From assembly GCF_014842025.1 (NCBI RefSeq), contig NZ_JACYUY010000005.1, positions 124,001-188,000 of the forward strand: a stretch of DNA of 64,000 nt, read 5' to 3'. The notes beneath the pieces were generated by a model. It did not search any database and was not told where the DNA came from. It saw only the letters and a list, made by a program, of their open reading frames with translations. Positions 24,221 through 32,708 of this stretch are shown in pieces. The position numbers were made by a program, and so were the translations under genes. How positions within the stretch are numbered: the first letter of the stretch is position 1; each line of letters begins with the position of its first letter. Origin of the DNA: Massilia sp. CFBP 13721 (GTDB lineage Bacteria > Pseudomonadota > Gammaproteobacteria > Burkholderiales > Burkholderiaceae_D).

Positions 24221-25231
24221 TTACATGATGTGCTTGCCGATCCACCACGCCACCGCCGCCATGAAGGCCGATGCCGGGATGGTGAAGATCCACGCCCAGA
24301 CGATGCTGCCCGCCACGCCCCAGCGCACGGCCGAGGCCTTTTGCGAGGCGCCCACGCCGACGATGGCGCCGGTGATGGTGTGGGTGGTCGAGACCGGGAT
24401 GCCCCAGAAGCTCGCCATCAGCAAGGTCATCGCGCCGCCGGTTTCGGCACAGAAGCCGCCGACCGGTTTCAGCTTGGTGATCTTCTGGCCCATGGTTTTC
24501 ACGATGCGCCAGCCGCCGAAGAGCGTACCGAAGCTGATCGCCGCATAGCAGGAAATGATGACCCAGGCCGGTGGCAGGGTATCGGTCGGGCTGACGTGGC
24601 CGGAAGCGATCAGCAACATCCAGATGATGCCCATCGTCTTTTGCGCGTCGTTACCGCCGTGGCCGAGCGAATAGCCGGCCGCCGAGGCCAGCTGCAGGCG
24701 GCGGAACCAGACGTCGACCTTGCGCGGCGTGGATCGTACGAAAATCCAGGACACCAGCAGCATCATGATGGACCCGAGCACGAAGCCGAGCATGGGCGCG
24801 ACGACGATGAAGATGACGGTCTTCCAGAGACCCGCGGCAACCAGCGCGCCGGTGCCAGATTTCGCCACCGCGGCGCCGACCAGGCCGCCGATCAGCGCGT
24901 GCGAGGACGAGGACGGAATGCCGTAGTACCAGGTGATGATGTTCCAGACGATGGCCCCGACCAGGGCCCCGAAGATCACGTAATGGTCCACCACGTGCGG
25001 GTCGATCGTGCCCTTGCCGATCGTTTGCGCCACCTTCATGCTGACCACGAAGATCGCCAGGAAGTTGAAGAATGCGGCCATGGCAACGGCCGACTGCGGT
25101 TTCAGCACCCCGGTCGAGACGACGGTCGCGATCGCGTTCGCCGAGTCGTGGAAGCCGTTCATGAAGTCGAAGACCAGTGCGAGCAGCACCAGCAGACCCA
25201 GCACATAAATGCTGATAGTTAAATGTTCCAT
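24221..25231 (-). CDS. pit: low-affinity inorganic phosphate transporter, Pit family
   Basis: A 336-residue inner-membrane symporter of phosphate (metal-phosphate with protons). It shows the family signatures DFMNGFHDSANAIATVVSTG near the N-terminus and the inverted repeat GIPVSTTHTITGAIVGVGAS near the C-terminus, and about ten hydrophobic segments. It is 25 bases downstream of a DUF47 gene on the same strand, the usual Pit partner. No Pho box was evident. A terminator follows. Confidence 0.94.
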   Translation of the reverse strand: MEHLTISIYVLGLLVLLALVFDFMNGFHDSANAIATVVSTGVLKPQSAVAMAAFFNFLAIFVVSMKVAQTIGKGTIDPHVVDHYVIFGALVGAIVWNIITWYYGIPSSSSHALIGGLVGAAVAKSGTGALVAAGLWKTVIFIVVAPMLGFVLGSIMMLLVSWIFVRSTPRKVDVWFRRLQLASAAGYSLGHGGNDAQKTMGIIWMLLIASGHVSPTDTLPPAWVIISCYAAISFGTLFGGWRIVKTMGQKITKLKPVGGFCAETGGAMTLLMASFWGIPVSTTHTITGAIVGVGASQKASAVRWGVAGSIVWAWIFTIPASAFMAAVAWWIGKHIM

Positions 25232-25255
25232 GATTATTCTTGTTCTGCGCGGGCG

Positions 25256-25882
25256 TTACGCGTTCTCGACGATGATGCCTTCGATGATGTTGGCGACATC
25301 TTCGCAGCGATCGGTGACGGTCTCGAGGATCTCGTAGATCGCTTTCATCTTGATCAGGTTGCGCACGTCCGGCTCGTCGCGGAACAGTTTGCTCATGGCG
25401 GCGCGCATCACGTGGTCGGCATCGGATTCGAGGCGGTCGATTTCTTCGCAGATGGCGACGATCTTCTGGGCGTTGCCCATGTCGTGCAGCAGGCCGACGG
25501 CGGCTTGCACGCGTTCGCAGCAGGACAGGCACAGCTCGGCCAGGCGCTTGGCTTCCGGGGTGACGGCGTGCAGGTCGTACAGGGAGATGGTCTGGGCCGC
25601 ATCTTCCATCATGTCGAGGATGTCATCCATGCGGGTGATCAGCTTGTGGATGTCGTCGCGGTCGATCGGGGTGATGAAGGTCTTGTGCAGCAGGTCGACC
25701 GTGGCGTAGGTGACCTTGTCCGCCTGCTTTTCGATGCTTTCGACGGCGTGCGTGCGGGTTTCCAGGTCGTCGAAGTTGGTCATCAGGCCAACCATTTCTT
25801 GCGCACCCTTTACGCACAGCGCGGCGTGCTGGTTGAACAAATCAAAAAACTTGCCCTCGGTGGGCATCAGGCGTCCAAACAT
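25256..25882 (-). CDS. DUF47 / PhoU-like Pit accessory protein
   Basis: A 208-residue all-helical cytosolic protein of the DUF47 family, which is structurally PhoU-like. The conserved FGRLMPTEGKFFDLFNQHA start, a DREDIH-like DRDDIHKLITRMDDILDMM segment and the closing KMKAIYEILETVTDRCEDVANIIEGI are present. It probably controls the adjacent Pit transporter. The ribosome site GGAGA precedes the ATG. It precedes pit by 25 bases and lies downstream of dnaB past a hairpin. Confidence 0.93.
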   Translation of the reverse strand: MFGRLMPTEGKFFDLFNQHAALCVKGAQEMVGLMTNFDDLETRTHAVESIEKQADKVTYATVDLLHKTFITPIDRDDIHKLITRMDDILDMMEDAAQTISLYDLHAVTPEAKRLAELCLSCCERVQAAVGLLHDMGNAQKIVAICEEIDRLESDADHVMRAAMSKLFRDEPDVRNLIKMKAIYEILETVTDRCEDVANIIEGIIVENA

Positions 25883-25921
25883 TAAAGATTCTCCGTGATA
25901 AAACTCTTGGGACTGCGAGGG

Positions 25922-25943
25922 GCCGGGACCAGACGGTCCCGGC
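25922..25943 (-). terminator. hairpin after dnaB
   Basis: GCCGGGACC, loop AGAC, GGTCCCGGC: a perfect 9-bp stem with a tetraloop, 17 bases beyond the dnaB stop. There is no T-run on the minus strand, so it is a possible weak terminator or an mRNA-end stem. Confidence 0.5.
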
Positions 25944-25960
25944 GACGGCGCAATAGCGGC

Positions 25961-27355
25961 TTAATCGCCTTGATAAACGGCGAGGTTACCGCTGTAGTTG
26001 CCAAACTTGGTGTACTGGCCGATCCAGGTCAGGCGAATCGCGCCGATCGGACCGTTACGCTGCTTGCCGATGATGATTTCGGCGGTACCTTTATCGGGCG
26101 AGTCGGGGTTGTAGACCTCGTCGCGATACAGGAAGATGATCACGTCCGCATCCTGCTCGATTGCGCCGGATTCGCGCAAGTCGGACATCACGGGACGCTT
26201 GTTCGGACGCTGTTCCAGCGAGCGGTTCAGCTGGGACAGCGCGATCACCGGGCAATGCAATTCTTTCGCCAGGCCCTTGAGCGAACGCGATATCTCGGAA
26301 ATCTCGGACGCCCGGTTGTCGCCCGGCTGGCTACCCTGCATCAGCTGCAGGTAGTCGACAATAATGAGGCCGAGCTTGCCACACTGTCGCGCCAGGCGGC
26401 GCGCGCGTGCGCGCATCTCGATCGGATTCAATGCCGGCGTCTCGTCGATGTAGAGCTGGGCATCGTTCATCTTCTGGATGGCGTGCGTCAGGCGCGGCCA
26501 ATCCTCGTCGTTCAGGCGGCCGGTACGCAGGCGGTGCTGGTCGAGCTGGCCGACCGAACCGAGCATACGCATGGCCAGCTGGGCGCCGCCCATCTCCATC
26601 GAGAACACGGCGACCGGCAGGCCGGCTTCGATGGCGACGTTCTCGCCGATGTTCACCGAGAATGCAGTCTTGCCCATCGACGGACGGCCGGCGACGATCA
26701 CCAGGTCGCCCGGCTGCAGGCCCGAGGTCATGCGGTCGAGGTCGATGAAGCCGGTCGGCACGCCGGTAATTTCGCCCTGGTTCTCGCGCGAATACAGTTC
26801 GTCGATACGCTCGACCACCTGCGTGAGCAGCGGCTGGATCGGATTCCAGCCCTGCTGTCCGCGCGCGCCGGATTCGGCAATGGCGAAGATCTTGGATTCG
26901 GCTTCGTCAAGCATCTGCTTGACTTCCTTGCCTTGTGGATTGAACGCATTGCCCGAAATTTCGTCGGCAACGGTAATCAGCTTGCGCAGGATGCCGCGGT
27001 CGCGCACGATCTCGGCGTAGCGGCGGATATTGGCGGCGGATGGCGTGTTTTGCGCCATCGCGTTCAGGTACTGGAGGCCGCCCACGTCGTCGGCTTTGCC
27101 GAGCGAGACCATGGCCTCGTAGACGGTAATCACGTCGGCCGGCTTGCCGCTGTTAATCAGGCGCACCATCTGTTCGAAGATGATGCGGTGGTCGTAGCGA
27201 TAAAAATCGTCCGCGTGCATGAAGTCGGCAATGCGGTCCCAGGCCGCATTATCGCGCAGGAGGCCGCCGATGACGGACTGTTCTGCTTCGATGGAATGCG
27301 GGGGAATGCGCAGCGATTCGATTTGCGGATCTGCGGGGGTATTCATGGCGGGCAT
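25961..27355 (-). CDS. dnaB: replicative DNA helicase DnaB
   Basis: A 464-residue hexameric helicase that unwinds DNA at the replication fork. The N-terminal domain begins IPPHSIEAEQSVIGGLL, followed by a linker and the RecA-like domain with Walker A AGRPSMGKTAFSVN and Walker B LIIVDYLQLM. There is no intein. I start at ATG 27355 (MPAMNTPAD), which has GGGAGGGG five bases upstream; an internal ATG (27346) is also possible. It follows the rplI terminator, as is common in proteobacteria where dnaB lies next to the S6-S18-L9 operon. Confidence 0.96.
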   Translation of the reverse strand: MPAMNTPADPQIESLRIPPHSIEAEQSVIGGLLRDNAAWDRIADFMHADDFYRYDHRIIFEQMVRLINSGKPADVITVYEAMVSLGKADDVGGLQYLNAMAQNTPSAANIRRYAEIVRDRGILRKLITVADEISGNAFNPQGKEVKQMLDEAESKIFAIAESGARGQQGWNPIQPLLTQVVERIDELYSRENQGEITGVPTGFIDLDRMTSGLQPGDLVIVAGRPSMGKTAFSVNIGENVAIEAGLPVAVFSMEMGGAQLAMRMLGSVGQLDQHRLRTGRLNDEDWPRLTHAIQKMNDAQLYIDETPALNPIEMRARARRLARQCGKLGLIIVDYLQLMQGSQPGDNRASEISEISRSLKGLAKELHCPVIALSQLNRSLEQRPNKRPVMSDLRESGAIEQDADVIIFLYRDEVYNPDSPDKGTAEIIIGKQRNGPIGAIRLTWIGQYTKFGNYSGNLAVYQGD

Positions 27356-27407
27356 TATAACCCCTCCCGTCACACGGCTGAAATAATTGGTTAGTTTCCA
27401 CGCATAA

Positions 27408-27435
27408 AAAAAAGCCGGGCGAACCCGGCTTTTCT
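27408..27435 (-). terminator. terminator of the rpsF-priB-rpsR-rplI operon
   Basis: On the minus strand AAAAGCCGGG, loop TTCG, CCCGGCTTTT extended by further T residues. It lies about 40 bases after the rplI stop codon. Confidence 0.92.
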
Positions 27436-27474
27436 TTTACGCAACAATGCGTTGCGCGTGTGCTCGGCTGCTAA

Positions 27475-27927
27475 TTAAGCAGCTTCGCCGACGACGGCGA
27501 TCGTGATTTCCACGACTACGTCGGTGTGCAGTGCGACGGCAACCGGGTGCTCGCCGGTGGTCTTCAGCGGACCGGTCGGCAGGCGAACCTGTGCTTTTTC
27601 GACTGCGAAGCCTTGCTTGGTCAGCGCTTCGGCGATATCGAAGTTGGTGACCGAACCGAACAGGCGACCGTCAACGCCGGCTTTCTGGGCGATGGTGATG
27701 GTCATGCCGCTCAGCTTGTCGCCCTGGGCTTGCGAAGCCGACAGCTTTTCGGCTGCCGCTTTTTCCAGTTCGGCGCGCTTGGCTTCGAACTCGGCCTTGG
27801 CCGATTCGGTAGCGCGGCGGGCCATCTTTTGCGGGATCAGGAAGTTACGTGCGTAACCGTCCTTGACCTTGACCACGTCGCCCAGGTTGCCGACGTTAAC
27901 AACTTTTTCCAAAAGGATAACTTGCAT
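27475..27927 (-). CDS. rplI: 50S ribosomal protein L9
   Basis: A 150-residue L9. The N-terminal domain [32 protein letters not shown] is textbook, followed by the long connecting helix (residues 42-75, rich in Ala/Lys/Glu) and a C-terminal domain ending in [13 protein letters not shown]. It binds 23S rRNA domain V. It is the last gene of the ribosomal operon. Confidence 0.98.
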   Translation of the reverse strand: MQVILLEKVVNVGNLGDVVKVKDGYARNFLIPQKMARRATESAKAEFEAKRAELEKAAAEKLSASQAQGDKLSGMTITIAQKAGVDGRLFGSVTNFDIAEALTKQGFAVEKAQVRLPTGPLKTTGEHPVAVALHTDVVVEITIAVVGEAA

Positions 27928-27963
27928 ATTTTTCTCCAGGATGTTCTGAACTGTACGACGCGA

Positions 27964-28254
27964 TTAAGCGTTGTGCAGGTCGGTGTACGGCAGCAGCGCG
28001 AGGTAGCGTGCGCGCTTGATCGCGGTATCGACCTGACGCTGGTAGTGCGCCTTGGTGCCGGTCAGACGTGCTGGCATGATCTTGCCGTTTTCCTGGACGA
28101 AGTCCTTCAGGGTGTCGACGTCTTTGTAATCGACCTGTTCCACGTTTGCAGCGGTGAAGCGGCAGAATTTCTTACGCTTGAACAGCGGGTTCTGCTGTTT
28201 GCGCTTGAGTTTTTCTTTGGCCTTGTTTTTGTCGAACTTTTTACCGAATGCCAT
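27964..28254 (-). CDS. rpsR: 30S ribosomal protein S18
   Basis: A 96-residue S18 with an N-terminal Lys-rich extension ([15 protein letters not shown]). The conserved core [23 protein letters not shown] and [28 protein letters not shown] is intact. S18 pairs with S6 in the 30S platform, consistent with rpsF two genes upstream. Confidence 0.98.
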   Translation of the reverse strand: MAFGKKFDKNKAKEKLKRKQQNPLFKRKKFCRFTAANVEQVDYKDVDTLKDFVQENGKIMPARLTGTKAHYQRQVDTAIKRARYLALLPYTDLHNA

Positions 28255-28291
28255 TTGAGGCTCCTGTATCTAAATGGTGGCCGCTAATTAA

Positions 28292-28585
28292 TTAAGCGGC
28301 AGCACTGAAATCAATGATGTGAAACACCAGGGCTTTACTGTTGCGATTCTTTTTGGCCAGGAATCCCGTGAACTGGTGGGCGGCACCCAGTTCCGCGCTG
28401 GCGAAGCGGCCCGAAATCTCACCCGCGGCGAACGCGGCAATTTCGAACTCGACCAGCCGCTCGACCCCTGCCTCTACCTGCTGCGAACTGTGCATCAGGA
28501 TTGCCGAGACGACCGGCACGCCGGCGGGGGTGTAGCGCAGTACGTCGCGTTCAGCGATGGTGGCGACGACTTGTAACTGGTTCAC
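28292..28585 (-). CDS. priB: primosomal replication protein PriB
   Basis: A 97-residue single-OB-fold protein that binds single-stranded DNA and helps restart stalled forks with PriA. The family pattern is visible as MNQLQVVATIAERDVLRYTPAGVPV and the closing NRNSKALVFHIIDF. Its place between rpsF and rpsR is the conserved betaproteobacterial and gammaproteobacterial order. I choose the GTG at 28585, where the PriB similarity begins; a GTG at 28603 would add six residues. Confidence 0.9.
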   Translation of the reverse strand: MNQLQVVATIAERDVLRYTPAGVPVVSAILMHSSQQVEAGVERLVEFEIAAFAAGEISGRFASAELGAAHQFTGFLAKKNRNSKALVFHIIDFSAAA

Positions 28586-28633
28586 TTCTTCAACGCGGGG
28601 CACGCGGCCCGTTCACGCTTCCTGGCAAAAAAA

Positions 28634-29029
28634 TTAGGCAGCAGCTGGGGCTGGAGCTGCGGCAGCCGCTGGGGCTTCCGAGCGGTGGCTCTTGGCTGCG
28701 TCTTCGCGCTGGACCGACTTCATCATTGGCGATGGTGCGGTTTCAGCTTTCTTCATCTTCACGGTCAGGTGACGCAGCACGGCATCATTGAACTTGAATG
28801 CGGTTTCCAGCTCGACCAGGGTCTCGTTGTCGCACTCGATGTTCATGCAGATGTAGTGTGCCTTCGGCAGCTTCTGGATCGAGTAAGCCATCTGGCGACG
28901 GCCCCAGTCTTCGACGCGATGGATGTTACCGCCGCGTGCGGTGACGCTGGCCTTGTAACGCTCGATCATCGCCGGGACTTGCTCGCTTTGGTCCGGGTGG
29001 ACGATAAAAACGATTTCATAATGACGCAT
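28634..29029 (-). CDS. rpsF: 30S ribosomal protein S6
   Basis: A 131-residue S6. [44 protein letters not shown] and [11 protein letters not shown] define the fold. The C-terminal 25 residues are an Ala/Pro-rich tail common in this group. The ATG at 29029 has AGGAG six bases upstream, so the longer frame to 29104 is rejected. It is the first gene of the operon, transcribed from the promoter at 29104-29132. Confidence 0.97.
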   Translation of the reverse strand: MRHYEIVFIVHPDQSEQVPAMIERYKASVTARGGNIHRVEDWGRRQMAYSIQKLPKAHYICMNIECDNETLVELETAFKFNDAVLRHLTVKMKKAETAPSPMMKSVQREDAAKSHRSEAPAAAAAPAPAAA

Positions 29030-29103
29030 GCAACACTCCTTGAGGACGTTTAAACAAATGCCCACCTCGGCGTCAAGACGAGTGTGGGAAGGGAAAGCCG
29101 GCA

Positions 29104-29132
29104 ATTATAGCGCGACTGCGGCATTGACGCAA
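29104..29132 (-). promoter_or_regulatory. sigma70-type promoter of the rpsF operon
   Basis: On the minus strand TTGCGT (29132-29127), a 17-base spacer and a perfect TATAAT (29109-29104). The leader to the rpsF ATG is about 65-70 bases, long enough to hold the S6:S18 autoregulatory structure known in other bacteria, which I could not verify by eye. Confidence 0.75.
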
Positions 29133-29238
29133 TCGCCGGCGATATTCGGCGAGCCGTCGCCCGCTTGCGACACTTGCTGGGCGGGAATCGCGCGATTAGC
29201 GACAAATAATCGGAATTCCCCTTGCATTCGCCCAAATA

Positions 29239-29254
29239 CTGTACAAAAATACAG
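29239..29254. promoter_or_regulatory. LexA-binding SOS box
   Basis: CTGTACAAAAATACAG matches the proteobacterial SOS consensus CTGT-N8-ACAG exactly. It is 28 bases upstream of the lexA start codon, so LexA should repress its own gene. Confidence 0.9.
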
Positions 29255-29282
29255 TCTACTCATACAACCATGCCGTAACACC

Positions 29283-29930
29283 ATGCTCAAGCTCACCGCA
29301 AGGCAAGAACAGATCCTTAACCTGATCAAGGAAGCGATCGACAATACCGGCTTCCCGCCGACCCGCGCCGAAATCGCGAAGGAGTTGGGCTTCAAGTCGG
29401 CCAATGCAGCCGAAGAACACCTGCAAGCCCTGGCGCGCAAAGGCGCGATCGAAATCGTCTCCGGCACCTCGCGCGGCATCCGCCTGATCGGCGCGTCGGT
29501 CACCACGCCGGCGCCGCTGCCGGTGCCGCACGTCCCGGCCGCCCTGCTGATGTCGCTGCCGCTGGTCGGCCGCGTCGCCGCGGGTTCGCCGATCCTGGCG
29601 CAGGAACACGTCGAAGCCACCTACAACGTCGACCCGGCCATGTTCGGCGCGCGTCCCGACTTCCTGCTGAAGGTGCGGGGCTGGTCGATGCGCGACGCCG
29701 GCATCATGGATGGCGACTTCCTCGCCGTCAAAAAGATCGACAGCGCCAAGAATGGCCAGATCGTCGTCGCCCGCATCGGCGACGACGTCACCGTCAAGCG
29801 CTACCGCAAGACTGGCGAAACGATCGAACTGCTGCCGGAAAACCCGGACTTCACGGTCATCCGCGTCGAGCCGGGCGACGAGTTCGCGCTCGAAGGCCTG
29901 GCGGTGGGATTGATGCGCAGCTGGCACTAA
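29283..29930 (+). CDS. lexA: SOS repressor LexA
   Basis: A 215-residue repressor with self-cleaving protease domain. The winged-helix domain [15 protein letters not shown] ... [21 protein letters not shown] occupies residues 1-65. The cleavage site is A100-G101 (RVAAGSP), the catalytic serine S135 (GWSMRDAG) and the lysine K172 (DVTVKRY). RecA-stimulated cleavage derepresses the SOS genes. It is divergent from rpsF, with its own SOS box at 29239-29254. Confidence 0.98.
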   Translation: MLKLTARQEQILNLIKEAIDNTGFPPTRAEIAKELGFKSANAAEEHLQALARKGAIEIVSGTSRGIRLIGASVTTPAPLPVPHVPAALLMSLPLVGRVAAGSPILAQEHVEATYNVDPAMFGARPDFLLKVRGWSMRDAGIMDGDFLAVKKIDSAKNGQIVVARIGDDVTVKRYRKTGETIELLPENPDFTVIRVEPGDEFALEGLAVGLMRSWH

Positions 29931-29982
29931 GGCACCTGGCACCAAACACCTGGCACTACCGCAGCTGGTACTAAGCCCAGCA

Positions 29983-30010
29983 AAAAAAAGCCGCGCGAGC
30001 GGCTTTTTTT
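29983..30010. terminator. bidirectional terminator between lexA and the Sel1-like gene
   Basis: AAAAAAAGCCGC, loop GCGA, GCGGCTTTTTTT: a 12-bp stem with A and T tracts on both sides, placed between two convergent genes so that it can serve both. Confidence 0.9.
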
Positions 30011-30029
30011 ACGTCTGCTGTTCCCGGGA

Positions 30030-30779
30030 TCAGTTGTAGTTGCGCTTGCGCGCCTCGATATCGCGCGCGCGCTCTTCCGAAGGACCGCTCTCGACGATGG
30101 CGTTGCGCTCCTTGACATAGGCCGTGGTGGCGCTGCGCCATGCGGCCACGTCGGCCAGCACCAGTTTCGAACCGACGCGCGCCTCCTCGCTCAGGTTTTC
30201 CTCTACCCCAGCCAGGCGCTCGCTGGCGCGCATCGTTTCAGCCTGGTTCATCAGCTTGACGATATCGGCGGGAATACGCTTGACCAGCGGCGCGGCGGCC
30301 TTCAGGTTGGTCACATAATCGTTGAAGCAATTTTGCCATTTGGCGATGCTGGCCGAGACGCGCTCGATGTCCTCGCTTTGCTTGGAGACCGCTGGAATAC
30401 GCGGCACGGTGCAATTGAACTTGCCGGTTTTCAGGTCTTCGCCCTGGTATTGCTCGACCCAGTGCAGGATTTCCGCACGGCGCGTGCCGCGCTGCTTGAT
30501 GAGCTCGATCGAGGCAAGCGCTACCGCATTGCCTTTTGCCGCCGCCTTGCGGAACCAGGTTTCCGCCTTGGCCTCGTCCACAGCGCCGGCTTCGCCATAG
30601 AAGTACATTTCGCCGAGGTGCTGCTGGGCTTCGACATTGCCCGCGTTCGCCAGTTTGGTGTAGGCCGCGAGGGCTTGCGGGTAAGCCTTGCTGGCGAACA
30701 GGGCGTTCGCGTCGGACAAGGCATCGGCGTGGACGGCGGAACAGGCGAGCAGGCCCGCAAGGAAAAGGACACGTTTCAT
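30030..30779 (-). CDS. secreted Sel1/TPR-like protein, third paralogue of a tandem trio
   Basis: A 249-residue protein with a signal peptide (MKRVLFLAGLLACSAVHA), predicted periplasmic. Residues 22-95 contain Sel1/TPR-like helical repeats (YTKLANAGNVEAQQHLGEMYFYGEAG, AETWFRKAAAKGN). A second part then follows with the family motif YQGEDLKTGKFNC and RIPAVSK, and two conserved cysteines, C123 and C151, 28 residues apart. The C-terminal part is helical. The start at 30779 places the signal peptide correctly. Its 31 and 32 kb neighbours are clear paralogues; function unknown. Confidence 0.78.
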   Translation of the reverse strand: MKRVLFLAGLLACSAVHADALSDANALFASKAYPQALAAYTKLANAGNVEAQQHLGEMYFYGEAGAVDEAKAETWFRKAAAKGNAVALASIELIKQRGTRRAEILHWVEQYQGEDLKTGKFNCTVPRIPAVSKQSEDIERVSASIAKWQNCFNDYVTNLKAAAPLVKRIPADIVKLMNQAETMRASERLAGVEENLSEEARVGSKLVLADVAAWRSATTAYVKERNAIVESGPSEERARDIEARKRNYN

Positions 30780-30898
30780 GAATGGCGGCGGCAAGGTCAA
30801 AACCCATGATACCGCGAGCTCATCCTTCCCTCAACTGCCATTACGCCGCTTTACGCCCTGCCCGTTCCCTGCTGCGCCGGCGCCGTCCGCACGCCGGT

Positions 30899-31675
30899 TC
30901 AGCGGCCCGACAGCGCGCGGTTGTCGGTCGAACCCGGCAGCCTGTAACGCATGTCCTCGGTGACCCGTGCGGTTTCGATCTCGGCTTGCTTGCGGCGCTG
31001 GTTTGCTTCGGTCACGAAGTTCCTGGTCGACTTTTCCCACGCATCCCGTTGCGCCAGCGTCGCGGCCGCCTGCGCCTGCGCATCGCTCATGATCTGGCGG
31101 TACAAGGGGTCGATGTGCGCCTGCACGCGTTCGAACTCGGCCGGGCTCATCATGTCGAGCACCTCTTGGGGGATCACTTTCCCTACCGGCATGGCGTTGC
31201 TGAAATTCTCGACAAAGCCGTTATAGCAGGCCTGCCATGACGTGAACCTGGCCTCGGTGGCGGCGATTTCCGCATTGGTTTTGGAGACAGCGGGAAACGC
31301 CGGCGCTGGACAGGCAAATTTTCCTGACCGCAGTTCTTCGCCGCGATACGCGCTCATCCAGTAGTCGATGTCGGCGCCGCGCGTTTTGCGGCGCTCGAGG
31401 ATCGGCAGCGATTCCCTGGCGTCCTGGTTGCCGGCGGCGGCCGCTTTCGCCATCCATTCGTTCGCCGCCTGCAGGTCCTGGGCGGTACCGTCGCCGTACC
31501 AGTACATTTCGCCGAGCCGGAACTGGGCTTCCGCATTACCGGCCTTGGCCGCCGTGGCATACAGCGGCAAGGCCTTGCCATATTCCCTGGCTGCCAACAA
31601 GCGGTTTGCTTCGGACAAGTCGTCGGCACTGGCGCCGAGGCTCACGAACATCAGGCAAAGCAACAAGCGGCGCAT
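30899..31675 (-). CDS. secreted Sel1/TPR-like protein, second paralogue
   Basis: A 258-residue paralogue of the neighbours. The signal peptide is MRRLLLCLMFVSLGASA. Sel1-like repeats are at about 23-95 (ATAAKAGNAEAQFRLGEMYWYGDG). The shared second domain reads YRGEELRSGKFAC, FPAVSK, with C122 and C150, and WQACYNGFVENF. The C-terminal 90 residues are helical and charged, with possible coiled-coil character. It aligns without gaps to the upstream paralogue over the first 150 residues. It is separated by about 120 bases from each neighbour, so the genes may be independently controlled. Confidence 0.78.
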   Translation of the reverse strand: MRRLLLCLMFVSLGASADDLSEANRLLAAREYGKALPLYATAAKAGNAEAQFRLGEMYWYGDGTAQDLQAANEWMAKAAAAGNQDARESLPILERRKTRGADIDYWMSAYRGEELRSGKFACPAPAFPAVSKTNAEIAATEARFTSWQACYNGFVENFSNAMPVGKVIPQEVLDMMSPAEFERVQAHIDPLYRQIMSDAQAQAAATLAQRDAWEKSTRNFVTEANQRRKQAEIETARVTEDMRYRLPGSTDNRALSGR

Positions 31676-31748
31676 CGCAGTCTCCCATGGTGTTATTGAA
31701 CCATCATAGGAGGATCATTCCATTAGTGCAATGTGCAGTGCATTAACT

Positions 31749-31788
31749 TGGCCGGCATTCCCGAGGCGGCGCCCGGGAATACCGGCCA
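31749..31788 (-). terminator. strong hairpin between the Sel1-like paralogues
   Basis: A 15-bp stem (TGGCCGGCATTCCCG at 31749-31763, CGGGAATACCGGCCA at 31774-31788, one mismatch) with a 10-base loop, five bases after the stop of the first paralogue. There is no T-run. It may be a terminator, an mRNA stabiliser, or another repeat element. Confidence 0.5.
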
Positions 31789-31793
31789 TGATC

Positions 31794-32612
31794 TCAGCGG
31801 CCGCCGCCAGACGGTGCCGGCAGCGTCGGCGCCGACGGTGCCGGACCCGGACGCTGCATTGCCGCGTTATCCTGCCAGCCCTTGCGACTGTCGACAATGC
31901 GGCGCGTCTCTTCGCGCTGCACGCGTTCCACACGTTGGTTTTCTTCCCTGGCGAAGCGGCTGGTGGCCGATTCCCATGCGAGCTGCTGCTGCTTCACCTG
32001 GTCCGCTTCGCGCTCCGAGCTGGTCAGCACCGTGCGATACACCGACTCGATGTGCGTGCGCGCGCTGTCGATTTCCCGCGGTGTCATCATGTCGAGCACG
32101 TCGGCCGGAATGCGCTTGGCGACCGGCGCCGTCGCATTCAGGTTGGCGACGAAGCCGTTATAGCAGGCGCGCCAGCCCGCGATCGCCGTACGGGTGGCGT
32201 CGATGTCCGCGTTGCTCTTCGACACAGGGGGAATGGTAGGGGATGTGCATTCGAACTGGCCGGCTTGCAGGTCGGCGCCGTCGTATTTGCCGGTCCAGTA
32301 GGCGATCTCGCCGCCGCGTGTCTTGCGGCGCTCGAGGGCGGCAAGGGCTTCCCTGGCGTCCGTGTTGCCACCAGCGGCCGACTTCTCGAACCAGCGCTGG
32401 GCGGCTTGCAGGTCTTGCGGAGCGCCATCGCCATACCACGCCATTTCGCCCAGGCGGAACTGGGCTTCGGCGTTGCCGGCGTTGGCAAGGCGGGTGTACA
32501 GCGGCAAGGCCTTGCCGAACTCGTTCGCCATCAGGTATTTATACGCATCCGTCATGTCGTCCGCCATTGCGGCAGAACTGACGAGCAGCAGGGAAAGCAG
32601 GATCCGGCGCAT
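31794..32612 (-). CDS. secreted Sel1/TPR-like protein, first paralogue
   Basis: A 272-residue protein with signal peptide MRRILLSLLLVSSAAMA. Residues 20-95 hold the Sel1-like repeats (YTRLANAGNAEAQFRLGEMAWYGDG, AQRWFEKSAAGGN). The shared domain contains YDGADLQAGQFEC, IPPVSK, C122, C150 and WRACYNGFVANLN, then IPADVLDMMTPREID. A charged helical region and a short Pro/Ala tail end the protein. The two cysteines probably form a disulfide in the periplasm. It is the first of the three in transcription order, downstream of the purF-metZ group. Confidence 0.78.
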   Translation of the reverse strand: MRRILLSLLLVSSAAMADDMTDAYKYLMANEFGKALPLYTRLANAGNAEAQFRLGEMAWYGDGAPQDLQAAQRWFEKSAAGGNTDAREALAALERRKTRGGEIAYWTGKYDGADLQAGQFECTSPTIPPVSKSNADIDATRTAIAGWRACYNGFVANLNATAPVAKRIPADVLDMMTPREIDSARTHIESVYRTVLTSSEREADQVKQQQLAWESATSRFAREENQRVERVQREETRRIVDSRKGWQDNAAMQRPGPAPSAPTLPAPSGGGR

Positions 32613-32708
32613 ACCACCTCCAATGAATGTTTGGAATTTGATAGTAGAGCGCCGCTATGCATCATGCAACACTTGTTACATGCGAAACATTAGGCCCGGT
32701 TTCGAGGC

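Noticed and set aside
27346..27357. TATAAT overlapping the dnaB start as a promoter
   Set aside because: The hexamer matches but no -35 lies 16-18 bases upstream, and the GGGAGGGG before it serves as the ribosome site.
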